Source of the DNA: Rhodococcus pyridinivorans
Lineage (GTDB): Bacteria; Actinomycetota; Actinomycetes; Mycobacteriales; Mycobacteriaceae
DNA length: 64,000 nucleotides
NCBI RefSeq assembly: GCF_900105195.1
Contig: NZ_FNRX01000002.1
Location: 1 to 64,000 of the forward strand
Direction: 5' to 3'
Below the pieces are notes generated by a model. The model was not told the DNA's origin, did no database searches, and saw only the letters and a program-made list of their open reading frames with translations. This document shows, piece after piece, positions 55,210 through 63,640 of the stretch. A program made the position numbers and the translations under genes. The stretch's first letter is position 1; the number at the start of each line of letters is the position of its first letter.

Positions 55210-55273
55210 GAGGTTCACAATCCTGGTGGTCGACCATCAGGGTTGTGAGCCTCGTTTCTCGGTTGTGAACCTC
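55210..55273. terminator. 44-bp near-perfect palindrome with a third half-repeat
   Basis: Left 55210-55231 and right 55232-55253 match at 19 of 22 positions, followed by GTTTCTC; GGTTGTGAACCTC recurs at 55261-55273. It sits between the convergent RidA and DUF2231 genes, so termination is likely. The repeat family could also be a mobile or regulatory motif. Confidence 0.55.
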
Positions 55274-55285
55274 GGGGACTAGTGC

Positions 55286-55864
55286 TCAGCGCTTGGCGCC
55301 GATGTCCTCGAGTTCGGCTGCAAGATCGACACTCTCGGACGGTCGCTGCCACCGATACACTCCGCCACCCTGGGCGTAGGAGAGGTGACCGCCGAGAGCG
55401 CCACCGACTCCGACCGCGCCGAGACCGATCAAAGTCCACATCGTCCCCGCCCGGTCGTGGCGGGCACGTCGCGCGCGATAGGACGTCGCCATGCAGATCA
55501 CCCCGATCGCGTTGGACACGGCGTGCACCGCACCGACCCTGCGCTGAGGGGCATCCTCCAGGGTGGAGAAGTCGGTGTAGCCGGTGACGATCGTCGGGAC
55601 CGCCGCGCCCAGTCCCAACGCGACGAGTCGCCGGGACGCGGTGCGCTGTCCGGGCAGCGCGTCCAACGCCGCCGCGGACACCCACGACCCGATCGGGACG
55701 GTGACGAGGAGCGGATGGACGGGGTGTCCGAGCCAGGAACCTCGGAGCAGGTCGTCGACGACGGAGCCGTCGAGGACTCGCCGTATGCGCTGCGCGATGC
55801 GCTCGGCGGGCCGATCCACAGCGTCGAACGATTCGACGGCGCGCAGGAGTTCGTGCAGGTTCAT
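55286..55864 (-). CDS. DUF2231 membrane protein
   Basis: 192 residues from the ATG at 55864; no good ribosome site, so the start is uncertain. About four spans with the DUF2231 signature GHPVHPLLVTVPIGSW (about 52-67) and a C-terminal LSYAQGGGVYRWQ. The family is found in cytochrome b561/Rieske-type membrane contexts; function unknown. Confidence 0.8.
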   Translation of the reverse strand: MNLHELLRAVESFDAVDRPAERIAQRIRRVLDGSVVDDLLRGSWLGHPVHPLLVTVPIGSWVSAAALDALPGQRTASRRLVALGLGAAVPTIVTGYTDFSTLEDAPQRRVGAVHAVSNAIGVICMATSYRARRARHDRAGTMWTLIGLGAVGVGGALGGHLSYAQGGGVYRWQRPSESVDLAAELEDIGAKR

Positions 55865-55994
55865 GATGAGGCGATACCCGTCGGCAACAGATACGAATCG
55901 CCGGGTGAGCGCGATGCGACGGCACCCTTCGATCGCTGGCCATGACGACGTCGGCATTCGTATTTCTGTCGTATCCCGAGGGCACCATGTGGCC

Positions 55995-56828
55995 GTGACC
56001 GAGAAGACCATCGGCTTCCCGAGGACTATCCGCAATTCCTGGACGAACTCGAAGCACAGGTTCGTCGAGCGCGTCTACGGGCTACACGCGCCGCGAATAC
56101 CGAACTGCTGATCCTGTACTGGACGCTCGGGCACTCCCTTCTCGAGCGTCAACGTGTACACGGCTGGGGATCGAAGGTCGTCGACCAACTGGCCAGGGAC
56201 CTGCGCTCCGAGTTTCCACACATGCGCGGTCTCTCGCGCCGCAATCTCTTCTACATGCGGTCCTTCGCGGACGCCTGGCCCAGGAAATAGTGCAACAGCC
56301 TGTCGCACAATTGCCATGGGGACATGTGACGGTCCTTCTCGAGAAGCCCGACAACCGAGAGCTTCGCGACTGGTACGCAGCTCGCGCAGCAGAACACGGG
56401 TGGTCGCGTCACGTTCTGACTCATCAGATCGTCGGGCAGTTACATCGCCGTGTAGGTGCCGCGCCGTCGAATTTTCCGGACCATCTTCCTCCACAGGACT
56501 CCGACCTCGCACAGCAACTCGAAGCGAGCCCGAGTACGCCGGCAAACTCGGTTTCTACGTCTCCTGGGTGGACGAGAACCTGCGAGTCGCGGACCGGCAC
56601 GCACCGACCATCGGGATCCTGCTGTGCGCGGGGCGCAACGACCACGTCGTGCGCTATTCGCTCGCGGGCACGACCGCTCCCTTGGCGGTTGCGAACTACA
56701 CCTACGACACCCTGCCCGAACCCATCCGCGAACTTGTGCCTACCGACCGCGAACTCGCCGACGCGGTCGATGCGACCTGGGACGAGCTCACGACGGACCG
56801 CACCGACGGAGACAACCTGCAGACCTGA
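55995..56828 (+). pseudogene. YhcG-type (DUF1016) PD-(D/E)XK nuclease, decayed
   Basis: From a GTG at 55995 a shift gives DREDHRLPEDYPQFLDELEA..., LILYWTLGHSLLERQ and GWGSKVVDQLARDL, stopping at TAG 56288; the frame resumes as IVQQPVAQLPWGH and LEKPDNRELRDWYAAR, then about 130 codons carrying the nuclease core are missing before EYAGKLGFYVSWVDENLR and a final stop at 56828. At least three frame disruptions and loss of the active site: non-functional. YhcG proteins are linked to restriction systems and mobile islands. Confidence 0.85.
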
Positions 56829-56861
56829 CACCGTTCGTCGGCAACTCCAGGCCCGGTACGA

Positions 56862-59117
56862 CTACTTCTCGTCGAGCGGTTTCGCTCCCAGCACGTCCTT
56901 GAGCAGTTCGATCGCGACTTCCTCCGGATCGCGGCGCGTCGACGGGTCGCCGGGCGTGGCGGCCTCGGCGAACATCTCCTCGACGTCCGCCTCCGTCATC
57001 TGCGACGGGTCGGGCGGCGGCGCGTCGTAGCCAGGGCCCGGGTCGTCGGGAAGATCGGGGGCTTCGGGCGGCGGGATGTCGTCGACGCTCTCCACGGACG
57101 GACGCGTGAACGTCGGGGCAGCCGACGGTGCGGCCGCCGGTCGCTGCGGCGCGGGGGCTTCGGCGGGTGCGGGCGGCGCGGCATTCTTCGCCTGGCTCGG
57201 CCGGGAGAAACGCGGTTGACCCGCCGGACGCGAATTCTTTTCGGGTGCCGGGGTTCTGGCAGGCGCCTCCGCAGCAGCGGATCCGTGGACGCAGGTGACC
57301 TCGAACTCTCCACCGAAGACCGTCTTCAGCGCATCGGCGATGACCGTGGCGTTGCGCGCGTCGGCGAGTCGCTTCGCGAGCGGAGCGGAGTCGTGCACGA
57401 GAACGACGCGGGTGCCGTCGACCGATCGGACCGTGGCGCCCGAGAGCATCACCTCGACGGTGCGGCTGCGTTCGCGGACCTTCGCGCGCACCTCCGACCA
57501 CACGCCCCGCATCTGGGCTGCGTCGGGACCGCCTGCCGCGCGGGCGGGTTCGGGCTCGGGTTCGGGAGCAACCGGCTCCTCGGGGGCGGGCGGCGGAACC
57601 TCCTGCGCGGCAACCTCGTCGGGCACACTCTGCGGCTGTGGAGCCTCCGGGACGACGGGAGGTTGCGCGGCGGCGGGAGGCGGTGTCGGGGCAGGTGCCG
57701 GCTGGGCCGGTTCGGGCTGTACCGGTGCCTGCTGGGCAGGGGGTTGCTGGGCAGCTTCCGGCTGCGGCTGAGCGGCCTCGCGGGGCTGAGCAGTCTCGCG
57801 GGGCTGAGCAGTCTCGTTGGACGGTGCGGCAGGCGCCGCCTCCGCTGCCCGGCGCTGGGAGGGACGCTGGAAACGTGCCGCGGGTTCGTCGGGCGAGATG
57901 GGCGGTGCGGCAGGCGCGGCGGGTACTGCCACCGGCTTCGGCGCGACACCTCCCGCCGGGGCTGCGACGATGCCCTGCTCGAGTCGTTCGAGGCGTTGCA
58001 GGACAGCGGTTTCCGCGTCGGACGCCGCGGGGAGCAGCATGCGCGCGCACATCACCTCGAGCAGCAGACGCGGCGACGTCGCACCGCGCATCTCGCCGAG
58101 CCCGGCGTGCACGATCTCGGCGTAGCGGGTGAGGGTGGCCGGGCCCAGGCGGGTCGCTTCGTCGCGCATCCGCTCGAGGACGTCGCCGGGTGCGTCGACG
58201 AGTCCGCGCTCGGCGGCGTCGGGGACGGACTTCATGAGGATGAGATCGCGGAGCCGTTCGAGAAGGTCGACGGCGAAGCGACGCGGGTCGTGCCCGGCGT
58301 CCATGACCTTCTCGACGGTGCCGAACAGCGCCGCGCCGTCGCCGGCCGCGAGCGAATCGACGGCCTCGTCGATGAGAGCGACGTCGGTGACGCCGAGCAG
58401 CGACAGGGCGCGCTCGTAGGTGACGCCCTCGGGGCCGGCACCGGCGAGGAGCTGGTCCATCACCGACAGCGAGTCGCGGGGGGATCCACCGCCGGCACGG
58501 ATGACCAGCGGATAGACCGCGTCCTCGACCGGCACGTTCTCCTGGCCACAGATCTGCTCGAGCAGACCCCGCATCGCCGTGGGAGCGAGGAGCCGGAAGG
58601 GATAGTGATGCGTGCGCGACCGGATGGTGGGCAGCACCTTCTCGGGCTCGGTGGTCGCGAAGACGAAGATGAGGTGCTCCGGCGGCTCCTCTACGATCTT
58701 GAGCAGGGCGTTGAAGCCCTGCGTGGTGACCATGTGTGCCTCGTCGATGATGAAGATGCGGTAGCGCGATTCGGCTGGAGCGTAGAACGCGCGGTCGCGG
58801 AGTTCGCGGGTGTCGTCGACACCGCCGTGGCTCGCGGCGTCGAGTTCGGTGACGTCGAGGTTGCCTCCACCGCCCGGGCCGAGCGACACGCACGACCGGC
58901 ACGTTCCGCACGGAGTGGACGTGGGGCCGGTCTCGCAGTTGAGCGAGCGGGCGAGGATGCGCGCCGAGGACGTCTTGCCGCATCCACGAGGACCCGAGAA
59001 CAGGTAGGCGTGGTTGATGCGGCCCGTGTCGAGCGCCGTGCTGAGGGGCACGGTGACGTGCTCCTGCCCCACCACCTCCGCGAAGGTCGCAGGTCGATAC
59101 TTCCGGTACAGAGCCAC
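56862..59117 (-). CDS. dnaX: DNA polymerase III subunit gamma/tau
   Basis: 751 residues from a GTG at 59117. AAA+ module with Walker A GPRGCGKTSSARILARSL, the zinc Cys set (CETGPTSTPCGTCRSC), Walker B IIDEAHM and sensor 1 FATTEPEKV. A long Ala/Pro/Gln-rich linker lies at about 425-560 and a tau-like C-terminal domain follows. It is longer than M. tuberculosis DnaX as I recall (about 578). A -10-like TACGCT lies six bases before the GTG, as for the GntR gene at 36643, suggesting a leaderless mRNA. No slippage site seen. Confidence 0.97.
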   Translation of the reverse strand: MALYRKYRPATFAEVVGQEHVTVPLSTALDTGRINHAYLFSGPRGCGKTSSARILARSLNCETGPTSTPCGTCRSCVSLGPGGGGNLDVTELDAASHGGVDDTRELRDRAFYAPAESRYRIFIIDEAHMVTTQGFNALLKIVEEPPEHLIFVFATTEPEKVLPTIRSRTHHYPFRLLAPTAMRGLLEQICGQENVPVEDAVYPLVIRAGGGSPRDSLSVMDQLLAGAGPEGVTYERALSLLGVTDVALIDEAVDSLAAGDGAALFGTVEKVMDAGHDPRRFAVDLLERLRDLILMKSVPDAAERGLVDAPGDVLERMRDEATRLGPATLTRYAEIVHAGLGEMRGATSPRLLLEVMCARMLLPAASDAETAVLQRLERLEQGIVAAPAGGVAPKPVAVPAAPAAPPISPDEPAARFQRPSQRRAAEAAPAAPSNETAQPRETAQPREAAQPQPEAAQQPPAQQAPVQPEPAQPAPAPTPPPAAAQPPVVPEAPQPQSVPDEVAAQEVPPPAPEEPVAPEPEPEPARAAGGPDAAQMRGVWSEVRAKVRERSRTVEVMLSGATVRSVDGTRVVLVHDSAPLAKRLADARNATVIADALKTVFGGEFEVTCVHGSAAAEAPARTPAPEKNSRPAGQPRFSRPSQAKNAAPPAPAEAPAPQRPAAAPSAAPTFTRPSVESVDDIPPPEAPDLPDDPGPGYDAPPPDPSQMTEADVEEMFAEAATPGDPSTRRDPEEVAIELLKDVLGAKPLDEK

Positions 59118-59196
59118 GCGCCGAGCGTACCGGCGGCTCCCGACATGCACGGAGGTCGGTCCGTTGACATCTGTGGCCGAGACCACTGTTGCGTTA

Positions 59197-59218
59197 ACGA
59201 TATATCGAGATCTATCGT
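59197..59218. promoter_or_regulatory. Candidate PadR operator
   Basis: A 22-bp imperfect dyad (18 of 22 positions; ACGATA and TATCGT outer arms) containing the perfect CGATATATCG at 59198-59207, between dnaX and the PadR gene. Symmetric AT-centred sites are usual for PadR-type regulators; binding is inferred. Confidence 0.5.
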
Positions 59219-59248
59219 GATCGTATCGACATAGAAGGAGACGCACAG

Positions 59249-59893
59249 ATGCGAACCCACGAACATCCCCGCGGCCGTCGCCGCGCCATGCACGATCGAA
59301 ATCTTCCCGGCGGCCCGTTCCGCGCCGACGGCCCCCGCCGTCGCGGACACCACCCGCACGACGAACCCGGCTTCCGCCCGCACCGCGGTGGCGGCGGACG
59401 GGGACACGGCGGCCCGCGAGGAGGACGACGCGGCCGAGCACAGCGAGGCGACGTCCGCGCGGCCGTGCTGCGCCTGCTCGGCACCGAACCGATGCACGGC
59501 TACCAGCTCATGGAAGCGATCGCCGAACGGACAGGCGGCGCCTGGCGCCCCAGCCCCGGCGCGATCTACCCGACGATCTCCCAGCTCGAGGACGAAGGAC
59601 TCGTCACCGTCGAGAAGGAGGGCGGACGCAAGCTCGTCTCACTGACGGATGCGGGCCGCACGTACATCGACGATCCGGAAAACGAGCTCCTCGACCCCTT
59701 CGCCGCTCACGATCCCGATTCCGACGCCCCCGACCTGCGACTCGCACTGCGCGAACTGCAGGTCGCGACGCGGTCGGTCGCGATGAGCGGTTCCGACGCC
59801 GAGGTCGCCGCGGCACACGCGGTCCTCACCGGAGCCAAGAAGTCGCTGTACCGGATCCTCGCCGGCGACATCGACACGTCCGATCAGGAGTGA
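59249..59893 (+). CDS. PadR family regulator with His/Gly/Arg-rich extension
   Basis: 214 residues from the ATG at 59249 (GAAGGAG upstream). Residues 1-68 are rich in His, Gly and Arg with no fold; residues 69-150 are a PadR winged helix (VLRLLGTEPMHGYQLMEAIA, GAIYPTISQLEDEGLV), then a helical dimerisation part. The His-rich extension could bind metal or nucleic acid, or aid solubility. Adjacent to the probable operator at 59197; targets unknown. Confidence 0.9.
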   Translation: MRTHEHPRGRRRAMHDRNLPGGPFRADGPRRRGHHPHDEPGFRPHRGGGGRGHGGPRGGRRGRAQRGDVRAAVLRLLGTEPMHGYQLMEAIAERTGGAWRPSPGAIYPTISQLEDEGLVTVEKEGGRKLVSLTDAGRTYIDDPENELLDPFAAHDPDSDAPDLRLALRELQVATRSVAMSGSDAEVAAAHAVLTGAKKSLYRILAGDIDTSDQE

Positions 59894-59897
59894 AGGC

Positions 59898-60587
59898 TCA
59901 GCCGCGGGCGAAGAGGCGGATGCGCTGCTCGCGGCTGCGCTCGAGATGAGCACGCATGTGTTCGCGGGCCGCGGACTCGTTCCGCGCCCGCAAGGCGTCG
60001 AGGATCTGCGCGTGCTCCCGGTTGAGCAGATCGGGCTCGCCGTAGTTGGACGGCGGCCCGGAGTCGTAGATCCGCAGCTGGGTGGTCAGACGCACGAGCA
60101 ATGTCGTGATCGTCGTGTTGTGCGCGGCCTGCCACAGCGCCTCGTGGAACCGGAAGTTCCCGATGCGCACCGCGCCGTCGTCGGTGGCTGAGCAGCACGA
60201 ATCGTGCAGTCGCTCGAGCCGGGCCATGTCGAGATCGGTGTGCCGGATCGCCGCGGCGCCGGCCGCCTCGGATTCGAGCGCGACGCGCGCCGCATAGATC
60301 TCGATGACGTCCTCGGGGGTGCCCGAACGCACCCGGAAGCCGCGACTGGCCCGTTCGAGCAGACCGTCGTGCGCGAGCCAGTTGAGCGCCTCGCGGATGG
60401 GGGTGCGGGACGCCCCGTAGGTCTCGCTGAGCTGGGTCTCGTGCAGAGCGGCGCCGCGTGGGAACTTCCCCGCGAGGATGTCCGAGCGCAGGCGCAGGTA
60501 CTGCTTGGAGGTCTGGTCGTCGCGCCCGGTGGGCGATTCGACGAGAAGAGAGCTCTCCAGCTCGGCCGTCGCGTCCTGCTCGGTCAT
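59898..60587 (-). CDS. GntR family regulator, FCD type
   Basis: 229 residues from the ATG at 60587 with GGAGGG upstream. Winged helix (about 30-95: LSETYGASRTPIREALNWLA) and FCD domain with NFRFHEALWQAAHN. Diverges from the rhodanese-thiM-SsuD-like cluster, its probable target. FCD regulators respond to carboxylates or metal-bound ligands. Confidence 0.92.
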   Translation of the reverse strand: MTEQDATAELESSLLVESPTGRDDQTSKQYLRLRSDILAGKFPRGAALHETQLSETYGASRTPIREALNWLAHDGLLERASRGFRVRSGTPEDVIEIYAARVALESEAAGAAAIRHTDLDMARLERLHDSCCSATDDGAVRIGNFRFHEALWQAAHNTTITTLLVRLTTQLRIYDSGPPSNYGEPDLLNREHAQILDALRARNESAAREHMRAHLERSREQRIRLFARG

Positions 60588-60642
60588 CTACACCCTCCGT
60601 AGGCATGCCGTTTACGTGCGCCGATTATGCCACCGTGGACTT

Positions 60643-60669
60643 ACGAATACTTGCGTATACGTTATTCGT
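60643..60669. promoter_or_regulatory. Candidate FCD-GntR operator
   Basis: ACGAATA (60643-60649) and TATTCGT (60663-60669) form a perfect dyad with 13-bp spacing, and CGTATACG at 60654-60661 lies between. Located between the GntR and sulfurtransferase genes. Confidence 0.55.
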
Positions 60670-60711
60670 CGTTTAGCGTCACTCCTCGAACATAGCGAGA
60701 GGACCCAACGC

Positions 60712-61608
60712 GTGACCGAGGCGGCTTTCCGGGACGAACAGGTGCTGATCAGCGCCGAAGAGCTCGCGAGCGACCCCGGCGCCCACACGGTCCTGCACGC
60801 GACGGTCACCTTTCCGAAGCCCCGTTTCGACGGCGACTACCGTCCGGAATCCGGCTACGCGACCTGGCGCGCCGCGCACATCCCGGGCTCCGTCCACGCC
60901 GACCTGCTCGGCGGATTCAGCGCCCCCGGCACCGACCTGCACTTCTCCCGCCCCGCCCCGGACGACCTCGCGGCCGCCCTGACCGAACTCGGCGTGACCC
61001 CCGACACCGACCTCGTGATCTACGACGACGGCGGCATGACCTGGGCGTCCCGGTTGTGGTGGATGCTGCGCAACATCGGTGTCTCCGCCCGCGTCCTCGA
61101 CGGCGGCCTCGCCCGTTGGACCGCACTCGACCTGCCCGTGGAAACCGGCGACGCCGCCGAGCGCACTGCCATCACATCCCGGACCGGGCTGCCCGACCAC
61201 GGCCTGTGGCGCGATCGCGACGACGTGCTCGCCGTGGTGTCCGGTGACGCACCGGGCACCCTCGTCTGTGCGCTCGACGCCGAGCAGTTCGCAGGCACCG
61301 CCACCACTCGTTACGCGCGCCGCGGGCACATCGGCGGGAGCCGGAACCTGCCGGCCAAGAGCCTGCTCGCCGACGGCGTCCTGCGGAGCACCGATCGGAT
61401 CGCCGAGCTGGCCGAGCAGGCCCTCGCCGATACCTCCCGGCCCCTGATCCTCTACTGCGGTGGCGGCGTCTCGGCCTGCCTGGTGGCGCTCGCACTGGTC
61501 CGGACGGGCCACGACGACATCGCCGTCTACGACGGATCCCTCGAGGAGTGGACCGCCGACCCCGCACTCCCCGTGCGGACACTCGGAGAAGGGAAGGGCG
61601 ACGCATGA
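60712..61608 (+). CDS. Two-domain sulfurtransferase (rhodanese type)
   Basis: 298 residues from a GTG at 60712 (GAGAGGA upstream). Two rhodanese modules: an inactive N-terminal one with AAHIPGSVHADL, and a catalytic C-terminal one with Cys249 in YCGGGVSA. Resembles thiosulfate or 3-mercaptopyruvate sulfurtransferases. First gene of a cluster with thiM and a SsuD-like monooxygenase, suggesting handling of sulfur from an organosulfur substrate. Confidence 0.9.
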   Translation: MTEAAFRDEQVLISAEELASDPGAHTVLHATVTFPKPRFDGDYRPESGYATWRAAHIPGSVHADLLGGFSAPGTDLHFSRPAPDDLAAALTELGVTPDTDLVIYDDGGMTWASRLWWMLRNIGVSARVLDGGLARWTALDLPVETGDAAERTAITSRTGLPDHGLWRDRDDVLAVVSGDAPGTLVCALDAEQFAGTATTRYARRGHIGGSRNLPAKSLLADGVLRSTDRIAELAEQALADTSRPLILYCGGGVSACLVALALVRTGHDDIAVYDGSLEEWTADPALPVRTLGEGKGDA

Positions 61609-61667
61609 TGCGATGTCCGCGATCCTGACCCGCTTCGTCCCCTCCCCTCCTCCCGACAGGATCTCCC

Positions 61668-62513
61668 GTGACCACGACCCCCACCGTCGATGATCTCGCC
61701 GTCACCCTCGACGCCCTGCGCGCGCAGACGCCGCTGGTGCACTCGCTGACCAACATCGTCTCGGCCAACTTCCTCACCAACGTACTGCTCGCCGCAGGCG
61801 CCAGTAACGCGCACATCGACAACGCCCACGAGGCAGGCGATTTCGCGCGCATCGCCGGTGGAGTGCTCGTCAACCTCGGCACGCCCTTCGACGAGACCTC
61901 GGTGGCCTTCACCCGCGCGGCCGAGGCCGCGCACGACGCCGGCACCCCGTGGGTCCTCGATCCCGTGGGCGTGGGCGGACTGGCGTGGCGCACCTCTCTC
62001 GCCGCCGACCTGCTGAAGTTCCGTCCCACCGCGATCCGCGGCAACGCCTCCGAGATCATCGCGCTGGCCGGTCTGGGCGGTGACACGCGCGGCGTCGACA
62101 GCGCCGACGAGGCCGCTGCTGCCGTGCCTGCCGCGCTCGCGCTGCTCGACCGCGCGGACGCCGTGTCGGCCTCCGGTCCCGTCGACTACCTCGTCGGCCG
62201 CGACCGCGACGGCGGGATCGTCGGATTGCGCATCGCCGGTGGCAGCGCCATGTTGCCGCGCGTGACCTCCACCGGATGCTCCCTCGGTGGACTCGTCGCG
62301 GCCTATCTCGCGGTCGCGGAGACCCCTCTCGTCGGCCTCGCGGCCGCCCACACGCACGTCGCCGTGGCGTCCGAGATCGCCGAGGAGAACTCCACCGGCC
62401 CCGGCTCCTTCGCCGTCGCCTACCTCGACGCCCTGTTCGCCGTGGACGCCGGCACGCTGCGCGCCCGCGCCCGCGTCGAACCGTTCGAACTCCCCTCGAA
62501 GGACACGAAGTAA
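61668..62513 (+). CDS. thiM: Hydroxyethylthiazole kinase
   Basis: 281 residues from a GTG at 61668 (CAGGA upstream). ThiM ribokinase-like fold: VHSLTNIVSANFLTNVLLA, NASEI, and STGCSLGGLVAAYLAV with the conserved Cys. Phosphorylates 4-methyl-5-hydroxyethylthiazole in thiamine salvage. No TPP riboswitch is visible before it and no other thiamine gene is near. Overlaps the next gene's ATG (TAATG). Confidence 0.92.
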   Translation: MTTTPTVDDLAVTLDALRAQTPLVHSLTNIVSANFLTNVLLAAGASNAHIDNAHEAGDFARIAGGVLVNLGTPFDETSVAFTRAAEAAHDAGTPWVLDPVGVGGLAWRTSLAADLLKFRPTAIRGNASEIIALAGLGGDTRGVDSADEAAAAVPAALALLDRADAVSASGPVDYLVGRDRDGGIVGLRIAGGSAMLPRVTSTGCSLGGLVAAYLAVAETPLVGLAAAHTHVAVASEIAEENSTGPGSFAVAYLDALFAVDAGTLRARARVEPFELPSKDTK

Positions 62514-63619
62514 TGCCCATCAAGACCTTCTGGTATCTCACCCAGGCCGACGGCGACTACCCCTGGAGCCCCGGCGGGTTGTACCCGGTGGACGGGCAGC
62601 GGCAGATCGAACTCGCGAAGACCATCGACGACGGCGGCTTCGAAGGTGCGCTCGTCGCGACCTGGCCGAACGACCCCTTCATCTCGGCGACCTGGGCTGC
62701 GGCGCACACCAGCCGGATGAAGTTCCTCATCGCGATCTACGCGAACATGACGCCCGCGCGACTGCTCGCCGAGAAGGCCCTGACCTTCGACGCGTTCAGC
62801 GGCGGTCGCCTGATGATCAACTCGGTCAACGGCCGGGAGAACATCCTCACCAAGTACGACATGAACGTCGAGCACGACCGTCGGTACGAGCTCGGTGAGA
62901 AGTACTGGGCGGAGTTCCGGCGCATCTATGCCGAGGGCACCGCGTCGAACTTCCCGAACACCCCGCTGCGCATCGATGCTCCTGCGGACCACTCGGTCCC
63001 GCTGTGGGGAACGGGCGACTCCCCCGCCGGTCTGCAGAACGCCGGCAAGGTGCTCGACGCCTACCTGATCATGCTGCGCGAGACCTCGTTCGTCACGGAG
63101 AAGCTCACCGCTGCACGCGAATCCGCTGCAACGGAGGGTCGCGAGTACACCGATTTCGGCGCTCTGTCCGGCGTCATCGTGCGTCCGAATCGGGACGAGG
63201 CACTCGAACGGTTCCGGTCGCTGTTCGAGAAGGCCGGCATCGAGCAGATCCAGGACGTGCTCGACCGAGCGGTGCGCCGCCGCACGCACGGCAAGCAGGA
63301 TCTGAAGACCTTCACCGCGCGCGACGCGCAGCGGCAGGGCTGGGTCGACACCATCAACGCCGGCAAGCTGCCCGAACCCGAGGACCTGTATCTCGGCGAC
63401 GGCCTCTACGCGGGCATCACCGCGTGGTCACCGCTGGACATCTTCGCCACGGGATCGTCGGCCGTCTACTACGTCGGCGACCCGGACGAGATCACCGGCC
63501 ACGTGCGCACCCTGCGCGACGCGACCGGACCGACCTCCCTCATCCTCGCCGGATGGCCGCTCATCGACGAGGCGAAAAACGTTGCCGAACATCTGATTCC
63601 ACGTTTCGAGAAGCTCTGA
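62513..63619 (+). CDS. SsuD-like FMNH2-dependent monooxygenase
   Basis: 368 residues from the ATG at 62513 (GAAGGA upstream). LLM flavin monooxygenase of the alkanesulfonate/SsuD type: N-terminal FWYLTQADGDYPWSPGGLYP, FLIAIYANMTPARLLAEKA, GGRLMINSVNGRENI and WGTGDSPAG. Such enzymes desulfonate or open sulfur heterocycles with reduced FMN. No reductase gene adjoins; substrate unknown. With the rhodanese and thiM it may act on a thiazole. Confidence 0.88.
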   Translation: MPIKTFWYLTQADGDYPWSPGGLYPVDGQRQIELAKTIDDGGFEGALVATWPNDPFISATWAAAHTSRMKFLIAIYANMTPARLLAEKALTFDAFSGGRLMINSVNGRENILTKYDMNVEHDRRYELGEKYWAEFRRIYAEGTASNFPNTPLRIDAPADHSVPLWGTGDSPAGLQNAGKVLDAYLIMLRETSFVTEKLTAARESAATEGREYTDFGALSGVIVRPNRDEALERFRSLFEKAGIEQIQDVLDRAVRRRTHGKQDLKTFTARDAQRQGWVDTINAGKLPEPEDLYLGDGLYAGITAWSPLDIFATGSSAVYYVGDPDEITGHVRTLRDATGPTSLILAGWPLIDEAKNVAEHLIPRFEKL

Positions 63620-63640
63620 CGGTAACGCGGGCGGGATCGG

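Noticed and set aside
31474..56861. Integrase, transposase or att-site evidence for an island
   Set aside because: Pseudogenes and displaced synteny suggest insertion, but no mobility gene or flanking direct repeat was found.
56862..59117. Programmed frameshift in dnaX to make gamma
   Set aside because: No A-rich slippery heptamer is visible in this GC-rich gene.
57216..59234. 672-codon open frame opposite dnaX
   Set aside because: Shadow of dnaX; repetitive Leu/Arg/Gly content and no recognisable domain.
59118..59248. SRP RNA gene (ffs) near dnaX
   Set aside because: None of the conserved GGTCCGGAAGGAAGCAG-like core is present.
61609..61667. TPP riboswitch before thiM
   Set aside because: The gap is 59 bp and lacks the conserved CTGAGA/ACC core elements.
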